Assembly: GCA_945859605.1 (NCBI GenBank) | Contig: OX243825.1 | Coordinates: 30,447,829 to 30,511,828, forward strand | DNA: 64,000 nt | Reading direction: 5' to 3' | Source of the DNA: Lumbricus rubellus | Lineage: Eukaryota > Annelida > Clitellata > Crassiclitellata > Lumbricidae | Shown here: positions 32,111-43,237 of the stretch, in pieces | Numbering within the stretch: position 1 is the first letter of the stretch | Layout: each line of letters begins with the position of its first letter | The notes under the pieces: model-generated | What the model was told of the DNA's origin: nothing | Seen by the model: the letters and a program-made list of their open reading frames with translations, nothing else | The model's database searches: none | Position numbers and translations under genes: made by a program

Positions 32111-32343
32111 GAAATAGATTTGCTTTCTATCCTTCATATATACGGCTTTGTTATTATCATGCCACCCGTGCATTCCTGTCCTCATAACCATTATTGTCAT
32201 TCGCGTATCCCCTTGAAAAATAGTAGGCCGAGATATTTTAAATAGGCCTATTTCTTAGATAGCCTAGCAAGTAATAACTTGTGCGTTCTCGAGATATCTA
32301 CGATGACTTTAGCAATCGAGGACTTTATAACCACGCCTCGGAT

Positions 32344-32395
32344 GGTGTCACGACAACTCGTCTACGGACAAAATTTAATGGTCTAACGACAACTA
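32344..32395. repeat. Foldback arm fragment
   Basis: GGTGTCACGACAACTCG and GTCTAACGACAACT, a single arm of the 4651-type foldback, directly abutted by the TA-target element copy at 32396. Confidence 0.6.
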
Positions 32396-32657
32396 GGGGA
32401 GAGTTGCTATGAATGGACCACCTAAGGCAAACTTAGGTGTGCTGCATAAATGCTACTGAATTTCGAAAAGGAAAGTATGCCATACGCTTGGTTGATTATT
32501 CATCTTTGTTTTTAATAATCAAAGGACTGAAAATATTAGTGGATTTATGAGAAATAACTAAACATAGCAACAGCTGTAAAAAGTCCAATCAAGGCAACCT
32601 GTTTCCTTGAATGGACCGCGTGGTATCCTTGATTGGACCAGTTGCCCTAAATGGATT
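32396..32657. mobile_element. Partial inverted copy of the TA-target element
   Basis: Begins GGGGAGAGTTGC after TA and follows the complement of 9924-10184 closely (for example CCTTGATTGGACCAGTTGCC). Only one end is present. Confidence 0.8.
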
Positions 32658-32679
32658 GTTATGAATATTTTCATCTGAA

Positions 32680-32912
32680 CCTAAAATAGTAAATCGCCGC
32701 TGAAGTTGCATGTAGAAATGGCTTCGAGGCTATTATTTTTTCCGATTAAAATATTGATAACAAACCACGAAGTGGGATGACGGATGAAAATCTTCAGATC
32801 AAAACAAGAAGCGGGATGATTGATGCAAATCTAGGGGGGTATAATTTGAAACCGGTTTCAAGTTACCGGGGGTAATGTTTAGGAGGGGGTAATTTGAAAC
32901 CTTTACACCGGT
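32680..32912. mobile_element. Palindromic GAAACCGGTTTC element, fragment
   Basis: Contains CACGAAGTGGGATGACGG, AACAAGAAGCGGGATGAT, GAAACCGGTTTCAAG, GGGGGTAATGTTTAGGAGG and GAAACCTTTACACCGG, the right half of the elements at 37825 and 40984. Confidence 0.75.
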
Positions 32913-32949
32913 AGTACCGCAACGGGTTTTGCTTCGTCAGGGACTCTGG

Positions 32950-33930
32950 ATTTTTTGGGGCAAAACTGGAATCATTTACCGCACGTAGCCTATTTACAAC
33001 GTCTGTAAATAAGTGTCTGCACGGAGAAATATTGTTTACAGCGAAATCAAATGTAAAAGCCATGGGCATAGCCTACATAATTTTTGTAGCGAAAAGTTCT
33101 TATCCTAGTTCTTAAGTCTCAGTGTTGTCTTGCTCTGATGACAAAAGTAGGCTATCTTGACAAGGAAGCACGAATATCTTAAATCTTGGCCGTATACATA
33201 CAGTGTATATATACATGTAGGTTGAAACGGCATTCGGCGATAGGTGGAACAATTTCCGAAAGACAAAACTTAGTGCATAGGTTCCAAATACCGCTAGAAG
33301 ATAAGGCGCACTTCAGTGATACAGCACATAATCTCAAAGGCTCCATGTCCGGCGCCATAACTGCATCGTTTATAAATTTGGAAGCAAGCGAGATGCTATC
33401 GTTGCTGAAGTTACAGTGGAACTGAAGTCTACAGAGATCGGCTGCTGACACTCAAAAACACAACCATGTTTACGTATAAGCTTAACTCTTGCGGCATGTA
33501 TGATCTGGGTAGCCATCTTGGAACATAAAATGAACAAATGCAATATTTTAAACATAATTTTATGTATATACAGTATTTCAATATTGCTTTATTTCTATTG
33601 TCACTAAGACCAAGACAGAACAATCCATCGAATCCTCTTCATGTCGGTTCATTAATAGCTCCATCTGGTCCACTTAACAACGCAAATATGCTTATAATTT
33701 TGTTGAGATTTGACCATTGTACTTATCTATGAATTGTCTTTAAGACTGTAAAGTTTCATTTAAAAATTCTTATGTTTGGCAAAGATATGGGTTTAAAACA
33801 TGCAGGCCTAATGGACGACCATCAAACAAAGATGCCATTTCGAAGGCGAACATATAACGACTGGAAATTATATAACACGTGTACTTAACTGCAGCAGACA
33901 ACAATTATTACTGCTTCACAATTAATCTAC
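32950..33930. other. Downstream flank of F (duplication unit)
   Basis: 32950-33180 (CACGGAGAAAT, AAAGCCATGGGCATAGCC) matches 40700-40950, 53395-53590 and 60480-60810. 33490-33700 (AAACAAAACGAG-type region) matches the DNA downstream of E, J and K. No convincing gene. The 80-90 residue frames at 33179-33451 lie in this repeated DNA. Confidence 0.6.
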
Positions 33931-36340
33931 ATTAGCAGTGTAGCTTAAAAGCCGCAGCTCGAATAGTTCAAGAAACGTGTCTCTTTGAGGATCGTCCAAA
34001 TAGTGATGATAGCAATGTTCCAAAAAATCCTTTTCACAATAAAACAGTTCAGTACAAAATCCACAGCCATAAGGTCTATGGCCAAAGCAATCGATTTCAT
34101 CACCTGCATTAGAGTGATTTTCAGAGGAAATCTTCTCATTTGAACATCGGATTTTATTCGGTATGGGTGAAAGTAGGCCTACTCGTGCACTTGATGATTC
34201 AGGAAAATCTTTTCCTTCGATCAGCAGAAATTCTATCTTTACTAATCAAGTTTAATCTCATTCCTGAAGAAATTCCAGAGCATGTTTCCATATTGTTTTC
34301 ACATAATTCACTCTTGTTCGAGTTTCCCGCAACCTGTGTTCTCAGATGCATTTTTAAATTGCTACTCAGCTCATATGCTTTGGAGGTAAGATCGAATCTC
34401 AATAGTGTTTCACTGGAGTGGGTCTCTTCATGATGTCCAAGACGAACCCTGTGAGCATATTCTTTATGACAAGCGTTGAACTCATGTGACTTTTCTGGAG
34501 TATGTCTATGTGCTTTCATATGGCGATTGAGATTGCCATTCCAACCATAAGCATTTGCACATAAATTGCACTTGAACGATTTCTCTCCAGTGTGGGTTAT
34601 CAAGTGATTTCTAAGATTACCACTGCTTGAAAACGATTTTATGCATAAATTGCATGCATATGGTTTTTCCTCAATGTGGCTTCTTGCATGGTATTTCAGA
34701 CGGTATTTCATTGCATATTATTTGTGACATAAATGGCACGTGTATGGCTTCTCACTATGGTGGTAATTTGAATGTTGCTTAAGATTTGGTTTAGTTCGAA
34801 ATCCTTTCTGACAAACATTGCATTTATATTGTTTCTCTCCAGTGTGAATACTTATGTGGTACTTAAGGTTTCGTTTAGTTCGAAATCCTTTAGAGCAAAC
34901 ATCGCAGTTATATGGTTTCTCCCCAGTGTGAATGCTTGTATGGTGCTCCAGAGTTCGTTTAGTTGTAAATGCTTTAGGACAAAGATTGCATTTATACGGC
35001 TTTTCTCCAGTATGGCTTCTTTCGTGGTATTCAAGATTTCTTTTTACTGGAAATGCCTTGGGACAAAAACTGCATTTATATGGTTTTTCCCAGTGTGGCT
35101 TCTTTCGTGGTTTTGGAGATTTTGTTTAGTTGAATATGCTTTGGAACAAAGATTGCATTTATATGGTTTATCCCCGGTGTGTGCTCTTATATGGTATTTG
35201 AGATTTCGTTTAGTTGGAAATCCTTTGGAGCAAACATCGCATTTATATGGTTTTTCCCCGGTGTGAATTCTTGTATGCTCTTTCAGAGTTTCTTTCGCTG
35301 TAAATGCTTTCGGACAAAGATTGCACTTATATGGCTTCTCTCCAGTATGGCTTCTTCCGTGGTAGGCTATTCAAGATTTCGTTTTGTTAGAAATGCAATG
35401 GGACAGCGAGAGCATTTATACGGTTTATACTCAACGTGACTTCTGCCATGTCCCAGCATGTGAACTTGGTTGCGAGGAGTGCATATTACCATCTTCGTCA
35501 GCTCCGGGTGGTCTCCCGTTCTCTCTCTCACGATGCGGTCGTCGTCCTTGTCCACGCCTTTGTTACAAGTCGAATCGACAACTGTTGTTCCTTACTTGTT
35601 GGTCTTCCCCTTGGGGTTCTGGGGCGACTTGATCGCGTCTTGCGCTCAGCTGCTCGCCTTATTGGGCGGCTTCCTAAATTTGCGCCTGTCTCTGCCTATA
35701 TGCGTGATGTGCTGCAATGGCTGCCTGTGTCCCAGCGGATCTCATACCGCATTGCTGCTGTGGTCTCTCGCTGTGTCCTTGGCTGTGCTCCGTCATACTT
35801 GCGTGATCTGTGCTGTCCAGTCTCTGACGTTGCAGCGCGTCGTGTACTTCGCTCTTCGTCTAAAGGTGAGCTTCTGGTCCCGCGGGCTCGCTTGGCTATT
35901 AAGCAGCGCCGTGCTTTCTCGGTCGTGGGGCCTACTGTCTGGAACGACCTCCCGCTCTCGCTTCGCTCACTACTTGTGGTCCATCCGGCTGCGTTCTACA
36001 AGTCCCTCAAGTCTTTTTCTATGTTCGTGGTTGGGCTGGGAGCGCCTCTGAGTAGTTTCTTGAAGGGGCGCTATATAAATGCTCTGAATGAATGAATGAA
36101 TGAATGGCATTCCAGATTTTGTTTAATTTGAAATTCCTTTGGACAAAGATTGCATTTGTATCGTTTCTCTCCAGTGTGGCTCATTCTATGGTATTCCAGA
36201 TAATGTTTAGTTTGAAATGTTTTACGGCAAAGATTTCCTTTAGTATGACTTCTCTCCAGTGTGGATTCCTCTGCAATATGCCAGATTTCATATATGTGTA
36301 TGTTCTTTTACACTGACAGCAGTTGCATACCTTTACCAAA
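33930..36340 (-). pseudogene. ZNF pseudogene F, split by a LINE
   Basis: From 36340 down, the minus strand encodes a leader and about two fingers, then an L2-like LINE (35450-36104). About nine further fingers follow to about 34712. Their frames are broken by an in-frame TAA (HLCHK-stop-YAMKYRLKYH, at about 34722), a 1-bp linker deletion at about 35094 and a 5-bp TAGGCTA insertion at 35363. 34199-34711 is an intact 170-residue piece of fingers and linker. An extra T before the GAATCATCA codons then shifts the tail, which still reads PYGCGFCTELF, LEHCYHHYLDD and DTFLELFELRLLSY to TAA at about 33931. TAGGCCTA at 34174 adds two codons relative to B. Confidence 0.88.
35450..36104 (+). pseudogene. 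L2/CR1-like LINE, 5'-truncated, inserted in ZNF F
   Basis: An open plus-strand reading with HLRQLRVVSRSLSHDAV, SRIDNCCSLLVG, LGRLDRVLRSAARLIGR, VLQWLPVSQRISYRIA, LGCAPSYLRDL, RAFSVVGPTVWNDLP and GAPLSSFLKGRYINALNE to a stop at 36095, then a (TGAA)n tail. ZNF codons resume at once (GGCATTCCAGATTTTG). An ATG at both junctions may be a very short target duplication. The uninterrupted frame suggests a relatively recent insertion. Confidence 0.88.
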
Positions 36341-36526
36341 ATGGGTTTTACATCAGTTTTCGCTGTTGAAGATAATTGGTTGGATATTTAGATCTTCAAC
36401 TGAGTAAAAGATTCTCTTAAAAATTTTAATTTTTTAACTTAAAATTTAAGTTTAAAAAATCTGCACAAAATCAGTAGTAAGTCGGAAATTTCCGTTTCAA
36501 GAAAACAAGCAAAAACTAGAGTACGG

Positions 36527-36914
36527 CAGTGGCGGATCCGAACTGTTCCAAGGGGGGGGGGGGCAAAATCTTAGATCTTGGGACTGGGGAAAAAAATTCG
36601 TTGTTGGTTGCCCTAAAAGTTGAAAACCTTTTTCTTAGTGATGGGTCTTGGCTCAAGAAAAAGGTACTTTTCATATCCGGCAAAAAACTTGATGACTTTT
36701 TCAAAAACTTGATGACTTTTTTGTCCTCCACTTGAAAACCGAATGGGGGGGGGCCACGTTCCATGCAATTTTCTGAATAGGGAGGCCAATATTATGCCAT
36801 TACACCGGTATTCGTATTGCTATTTTCAAACCGAATAGGGGGGCCACGTCCCATTGCAGTTTTCAATGGGGGGGGGGGGGGCATGGCCAGATTGGCCCCC
36901 TGGATTCGCCCCTG
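36527..36914. mobile_element. hAT-like MITE, CAGTGGCGGATCC ends
   Basis: CAGTGGCGGATCC on the left and GGATTCGCCCCTG on the right enclose 388 bp with long G runs (36551-36562, 36868-36880). It is flanked by GAGTACGG (36519-36526) and GAGTAAGG (36915-36922), an 8-bp TSD with one mismatch. Related to 40400-40684. Confidence 0.88.
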
Positions 36915-36929
36915 GAGTAAGGTCAATAT

Positions 36930-37820
36930 TTTTAAATTGCTAGATGACTGCAGATAATAATTTTTTTAAATATATTTTATTCAAATAACCAAAAAGTTCG
37001 AATAAAAGTAACATTGAAGAGTATTATTTGGATGATTTCATACAAGTTGTGATTTGCAATTTATATTAATTGGCCAAGATGCATTTTTGTTGATAACTAT
37101 TGAAAAATCAAACGGTGCAAGAGTAACAATTCTGGCCATCGAAAAACAATGAAAAATCTTTAAATTGACTACCGTACTTAAACATAGTCATAACATCATT
37201 TCGCGTGTTCTGTATAGAAAGGCGTGCAATACATTGGCGTAACATTTTAGCCTTGCTTTGTGACAGTCTGCGTAAATGCCCTAAGTTGCAATATTGTACG
37301 TTTTAAGTTGCATCTCTACCAGTTTAGTAGACTTAAATCTAAGAAACAAGCAGACAGCGATTGATTAAGGTGCCTTGTCCAGCAGAGTTTTTTTTTTAAA
37401 TTTCACATAATATTTATCATTAAAATGTCAACAGGCATGTCTGTAGGCTATAATATATGATGATATCATATGAAAGAAAAATTATTCAACAAAGTGCGTC
37501 GCTTTTCAGCCACTGTAATAGACAATCTAAACAGCAATTAGAGCATTGCAAAAGATACTATGTCAGTTTTAGCCCAAATTCCAGCAATTTACATGCACTT
37601 TTCATTGTCCATGAACGTAAAATGGTCAAATAATATTTAAATGCGCTGAAATAGAGTAGAAATTACGCTGTATACATGGAAATAATAAAATACAATAATA
37701 AGGACTTTTATTGAAATTGGGCCTAAAACAATAATAATTATAGTAAACAGTATCCTTAACTCAATTCCAGCCACTCTTGTCTAAATGCTGGATACCGACT
37801 GGAATTTGGTTCAAATTTGT
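36930..37820. other. AT-rich upstream flank of F, no gene seen
   Basis: No domain, TIR or tandem repeat recognised, apart from a TAGGCTA at about 37445. Confidence 0.5.
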
Positions 37821-37824
37821 TGTA

Positions 37825-38282
37825 AAGGTTTCAGATTACCCCCTCCTAAACATTACCCCCCGGTAACTTGAAACCGGTTTCAGATTACCCCCGGACACTA
37901 GATTTGCATCAATCATCGCATTTATTGCACTAAAAATTCAGAAAAATTATCCCGCTTCTTGTATTGGTCTGAAGATTTTCATCCCTCATTCCACTTCGTG
38001 GTATGTTATCAATTTTTTTCCGAAAAAATTTCATAGCCTCGAAGCCATTTCTCCATTGTAACTTCAGCGGCTATTAATATTTTAGTCACAGATGAAACTA
38101 TTGCAAAGAAACCACGAAGTGGGATGACGGATAAAAATCATAATTTAAAATCTTCAGACCAAAACAAGAAGCGGGATGATTTTTCTGATATACTTTGTGC
38201 AATAAATGCGATGATTGGTACAATTTACAGTTTGCATGGGTGTAATGTTTAGGAGGGGCAAATTGAAACCTTTACACCGGCT
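37825..38282. mobile_element. Palindromic GAAACCGGTTTC element
   Basis: Left arm TGTAAAGGTTTCAGATTACC, CCTCCTAAACATTACC and TTGAAACCGGTTTCAG. Right arm is the inverted form ending GAAACCTTTACACCGG. The centre is itself inverted (CATCCCACTTCGTGG near 37995 against CCACGAAGTGGGATG near 38110). It is about 450 bp, can fold into one hairpin and codes for nothing. The flanks CCGACTGGAATTTGG and CCGGCTGGAATTAGG are similar, but I cannot fix a TSD. Confidence 0.75.
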
Positions 38283-38343
38283 GGAATTAGGTTAAATCGC
38301 AAGGCAGTTACAAACTCAATATGCAGACCGTACACAATAGTTA

Positions 38344-38998
38344 GGCATACCTGGGAACGGCGGTCCCAAATTATAACATTAAGTAAATCAACATGATGTG
38401 TTGTAATAGTGCAGTGTATTGTATGGGCGCATAGAAACGGTTTCTTTTGCACTCCACACTTATAAAACGACCAGCTGGGCCACCGAAATAGAAGCCGGAA
38501 TAATGAGAAAGCACTTGAGAAATGGAAGCTGGATGAAGACCGTTTGCAGGTCACAGGTGAAATGAAGGTGGATTGATGAAAAACGCAAGTGAAATAAAAG
38601 CTGGATGAAGGTATTTTTAGATCTGAAATAGAAGCTGGATGGATGAATTGAACGGTTGAGTAATAGCACCTGGATAGTGGATTGATGAAAAAACGCAAGT
38701 GAAATATAAGCTGAATTGACGAAAATTAAACTTGAGAAATGGAAACTGGATTGTTGATTTCAGTGATGTATTTCAGCATGCATCCAACTTCCATTTAAGC
38801 TGGAATGCCGTTTATCCAGCTTTTTTGTATCAAACTTCCATCAATCAAACGGTTTTCATCAATCCAGCTTCCATTTCAGCTGGAATGCCGTTTATCCAGC
38901 TTTTGTTATCAAACTTCCGTCACGACACATCATGTTTAAAGCATCATCTATCGATTTCTTTCATCTTATAATTTGGGACCGCCGTTCCCAGGTATGCC
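38344..38998. mobile_element. MITE with GGC...GCC ends
   Basis: GGCATACCTGGGAACGGCGG on the left and its complement on the right (655 bp), with GCTGGAT minisatellite inside. The flanks CAATAGTT (38335-38342) and CAATAATT (38999-39006) agree at 7 of 8 bases, with one extra A on the left. Same family as 29736 and 58443. Confidence 0.82.
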
Positions 38999-39190
38999 CA
39001 ATAATTATGGTGCTTTGTGTATGATTATACCAACCGTACCTTGGAAGTTTTTTTAAAATATGATAAGCCTTTTAATAAGTTGCGATGTTTTGTAATTAGT
39101 AGGTAAAATGTTTATTCTGAATTTGCCACTCGCTCTAATTATAACCAAAGCATGCGATCAAACGTAAATAAAAAAAAGTTTAATTTGATC

Positions 39191-39231
39191 GGAAGACGCG
39201 ATATACACACACGTGACTAGGGCTATTCCAG
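39191..39231 (-). promoter_or_regulatory. Putative ZNF promoter block (upstream of F)
   Basis: CACGTGAC (39210-39217) then TAGGGCTATTCCAG. The E2F-like part is altered to GACGCGAT. Confidence 0.42.
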
Positions 39232-39703
39232 ATGAAATCGCTTTTCCTTTTAAGAATAATAATTTATATTCTGTTACTGATAATATTATGAAACAATCCG
39301 TTTGACAGACCGCAACCGGTTACAGTGAGCAGTTAGACTAAGCAATTGAACACTGATGAACAGTTCACAAGACTGCAAATCACAGAATACATAACTCTTA
39401 ATTACTAACAGAACAGATGGCCTGCAATATTCGGTGCGCGGACGATTGACCACCGGACGGTTGACCACTGGAAGTTAACCACCGGACGATTGACCACCGG
39501 TCTAGTTGTGACTTAAATTTATTAACTAATGATGAAAGAAAATGTAGCCTAGTATTTAGGCCTACCGCTAGTAAAGATAAACATCATCGGCTTCTTTTAA
39601 TTCTTATTTGTAGACCTGAGTTTTGCCTAGACCTGCATACTAAAATGAACAGGTCTTCAAAAATAGGAATTGACATTCTTCGACGGCAGATACCCTTCGG
39701 AAT

Positions 39704-40322
39704 GGTGTCACGACAACTCGTCTAACGACAACTCGTCTAACGACAAGTGGTCTCCGGACAATTCGTCTAACGACAACTGGTCTACTGACAACTTATCCAG
39801 CGCTTGAGAAATGGAAGCTGGATGATAGTTTTTAGAGGTGAAAATTTCACCAATGGATGTTGGATTGATGAAAAACGCAAGAGAAATGGAATCTGGATGA
39901 TGGTTCTCTTACAGGTGAAATCGAAGCTGGATTGACGAAAATAACGCATGATAAATAAAAGCTGGATGAAGGTATTTCTAGATCTGAAATGGAAGCAGGA
40001 TTGATAAGAAAACCGCTTAAGTAATGGAAGCTGGATGAGGATACTTTTATGTATGAAATAGAAGCTGGATTGACTAAAATAACAGGCGAGAAATAGAAGC
40101 TGGATGAAGGTATTTTTAGATTTGACGTAGAAGTGGGTGCATGTTGGAATACATAAATGAAAATCATCAATCCAGCTTCCATTTAAGCAAAAAAATCATT
40201 TTCGTAAATCCAGCTTCTATTTCATCAATACTATTCGTCAGTAGACCAGTTGTCGTTAGACCAATTGTCCGGAGACGAGTTGTCGTTAGACGAGTTGTCG
40301 GTAGACCAGTTGTCGTGGAACC
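39704..40322. mobile_element. Foldback element, 9-bp TSD
   Basis: 619 bp and nearly identical in layout to 4651-5230. Flanks CTTCGGAAT (39695-39703) and CTTTGGAAT (40323-40331) form a 9-bp TSD with one mismatch. The paralogous empty site reads CCCTTTGGAAAGTCC near 53268, which confirms the insertion. Confidence 0.92.
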
Positions 40323-40399
40323 CTTTGGAATGCCCACTTGTCCATCGTATGTGTGAGCCCGCTGACAGTACTGCCACAGCCGGGTATTTTTGTACTAGA

Positions 40400-40684
40400 C
40401 AGGGGCGGATACCGAAATTTTCGAAGGGAGGGCAAATTTTTCGGATGACCTTTTTTACCATTTCCCTGCCAAAATAACTGATGACCTTTTTAGTATATAG
40501 TCATCTGGTCGTGATCTCTTCGGAATATAGGTCGACTCTGACCTCTCTAGTTGTATTGCTATTTTTCTCTCTCGCCTTCTCCCCGCTGCATTTGATTTAA
40601 AGGTTCTTGAAAGCAAATAGGGGCCACGTCCCATGCAATTTTTAAATGGGGCCATGGTCGGATTGCCCCCTGGATCCGCCCCTG
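40400..40684. mobile_element. hAT-like MITE, CAGGGGCGGAT ends
   Basis: CAGGGGCGGAT / ATCCGCCCCTG enclose 285 bp. The left TSD is GTACTAGA (40392-40399). The right copy reads GTACTA, six extra bases GGCCTA, then GA, so the 8-bp TSD is perfect apart from a TA-to-TAGGCCTA insertion that came after the transposon. The paralogous empty site is near 53336. Confidence 0.92.
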
Positions 40685-40983
40685 GTACTAGGCCTAGATA
40701 TGGGTATGTAAATAATTGTGTGCAGGGAGAACTATCTATAGGCTACATTATTATCAATGTAAAAGCCATGGGGCTGCATAATTGTTTTCATTTTTAGCCT
40801 ATGCGCATATACTTGACTTCAGCTAGAGTGCTAGACAGCGATCCATAATGAAGAATTTACATCAACTAGGCATACAATCTATAGATTTTGAGTCCACTCA
40901 CTGTTGATGAAGGACTTGGCGGCCATCTAAGTAAGCAGATACAGTAAGAGTAGCCTTTCTTATTCCATTGGCAAACCCGCCCC

Positions 40984-42105
40984 GGTGTAAAGGTTTCAAA
41001 TTACCCCCTCCTAAACATTACCCCCCGGTAACTTGAAACCGGTTTCAGATTACCCCCCGGAAACTAGATTTGCATCAATCATCGCATTTATTGCACTAAT
41101 AAAATCAGAAAAATCATCCCGCTTCATATTTTGGTCTGCAGAATATCATCTGTCATCCCACTTCGTGTTTTGTTATCAATATTTTGATCCGAAAAAAAAT
41201 AATAGCGTCGAAGACATTTTCTCCATTGTAACTTCAGCGGCGATTAATATTTTAGTTACAAATGAAAGTATTGACAACAAACCACGAAGTGGGATGATGG
41301 ATGAAAATCTTCAGACCAAAACAAGAAGCGGGATGATTTTTCCGATTATTTTAGTGCAATAAATGCGATGATTGATGCAATTTACAGTTTTCAGGGGGGT
41401 AATGTTTAGGAGGGGGTAATCTGAAACCTTTACACCGGTGTAAAGGTTTCAAATTACCCCCTCCTAAACATTACCCCCCGGTAACTTGAAACCGGTCTCA
41501 GATTACCCCCCGGAAACTAGATTTGCATCAATCATCGCATTTATTGCACTAATAAAATCAGAAAAATCATCCCGCTTCTTGTTTTGGTTTGCAGAATATC
41601 ATCCGTCATCCCACTTCGTGTTTTGTTATCAATATTTTGATCCGAAAAAAATTATAGCCTCGAAGACATTTTCTCCATTGTAACTTCAGCGGCGATTAGT
41701 ATTTTAGTTACAGATGAAAATATTGATAACAAACCACGAAGTGGGATGACGGATGAAAATCTTCAGACCAAAACAAGAAGCGGGATGATTTTTCCGATTA
41801 TTTTAGTGCAATAAATGCGATGATTGGTCCAATTTACAGTTTTCAGGGGGGTAATGTTTAGGAGGGGGTAATCTGAAACCTTTACACCGGTATAAAGGTT
41901 TCAAATTACCCCTCCTATACATTACCCCTCCTGAAAACTGCAATTTGCATCAATCATCACATTTATTGCACTAAAAATATGAGAAAAATGACCCCGCTTC
42001 TTGTTTTGGTCTGAAGATTTTCATCTGTCATCACACTTCATGATTTGTTATCAATATTTTCATATGTAACTAAAATACTAATCTCCGCTAAAATTACATT
42101 TGAGA
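40984..42105. mobile_element. Three palindromic GAAACCGGTTTC elements in tandem
   Basis: Two complete about-450-bp palindromic units (40984-41428 and about 41429-41891) share the junction ACCGGTGTAAAGG, followed by a third copy that fades out at about 42105. Each has the arms CCGGTGTAAAGGTTTCAAAT and complement, and an inner CATCCCACTTCGTG inverted pair. The plus-strand frame starting MKPVSDYPPETR occurs in both complete units but is only a reading of the arm. Confidence 0.85.
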
Positions 42106-42239
42106 AATGGCTTCGAGACTATGATTTTTGGATCAAAATATTGACTGTGACATCGAAAGATGACCACTTAACGAAAGAATTTATTTAAAAGAACATACGT
42201 GTAGGCTACCTATAAAATAGACAACAATAAATGCTTTAA

Positions 42240-42920
42240 AACTAATCTACACTTGGCCTATCTGACTGAGTAATTAGCTTAAAAGACACAGTTCGAATAG
42301 TTCAAGAAATATGTCCTTTTGTGGATCGTCTAAATAGTGATGATAGCAATGTTCCAAAAATTGCTTTTCAGTATCAACATTTCAGAACACAATCCACACC
42401 ATTAAGATCCGTAATTGAAGTCACCGATTTCATCACATGGACTAAATTGATTTGCAGAAGAAAGTGGTTTTTTGGACTTTGGAATTTACTCTGTCTGGGT
42501 GAAAGTTCTAGCACACGTTCTGATTCAGAAACTTCTTCGTCTTCAACACAAATGTGCAGTCTTTAATAGACAAGATCAATCTCGTTCCTGAAGGTTTTCT
42601 AGAGCATGCTTTCGCAATGTTTTCACATAATCCACTCTTACCTGGGTTTTCCGCAACCTGTGTTTCCAAATGTATTGTTAGATTGCTACTCGACTCGTGT
42701 GCTTTGAATGTAAGATCGCAACTGCTTAGGGTTTCTCTGGTCTTTGTTTTGATGTTATGATGCTCCAGAGGAAATGCATCATGACAAACATGAATGAGCA
42801 CGATGTTTCTGTAGTATGTGATTTTATATAGCGATTTAGATTGCTATTCCAAGCATATACTTTGCCACACAAAATGCACTCTAACGGCTTTTCCCAAAAG
42901 TCAAGTGACTTGTAAGAATG
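42240..42920 (-). pseudogene. ZNF pseudogene G (C-terminal remnant)
   Basis: The minus strand still shows the tail codons (DPQKDIFLELFELCLLS with breaks), the linker with ESSSNLTIHLETQVAENP, and one degenerate finger (ECILCGKVYAWNSNLNRYIKSH) at about 42800-42895. The terminal finger is frameshifted and its GCGLC motif is damaged. No upstream fingers remain beyond about 42920. Confidence 0.8.
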
Positions 42921-43237
42921 ACGGTAAGTGGATGAAAATACTATATGGGCCCAAAAGGAAGTACTTCTGACTTCTCTGCATGAGAATACCTGCTGTCCAC
43001 ATATTCTTAACAAATTGGTACCGTGTATACCTGACTAAGTTGTCGCTCAGAACTGCCATAAGAACGCCACCCACTGATTACACTCTGACAATGCCAGTCC
43101 CAAACCGGATGAAAGAAGAGGGCGACACTAATCACCTTTTAATGGCAGCATCGTTAAATAGCAACAAGATCTGCTATAACATCTTTTCGTGATAATAAGT
43201 TACAACTGTTTTGATTGCAAATATTTGGAATCATAAT

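Noticed and set aside
33179..33451. 90-residue minus frame (and an overlapping plus frame)
   Set aside because: It lies in the duplicated flank, the open frame is not seen in the other flank copies, and no domain is recognised.
41033..41683. Two similar frames starting MKPVSDYPPETR
   Set aside because: They lie in the two palindromic element copies. The similarity reflects the repeat, and there is no coding signature.
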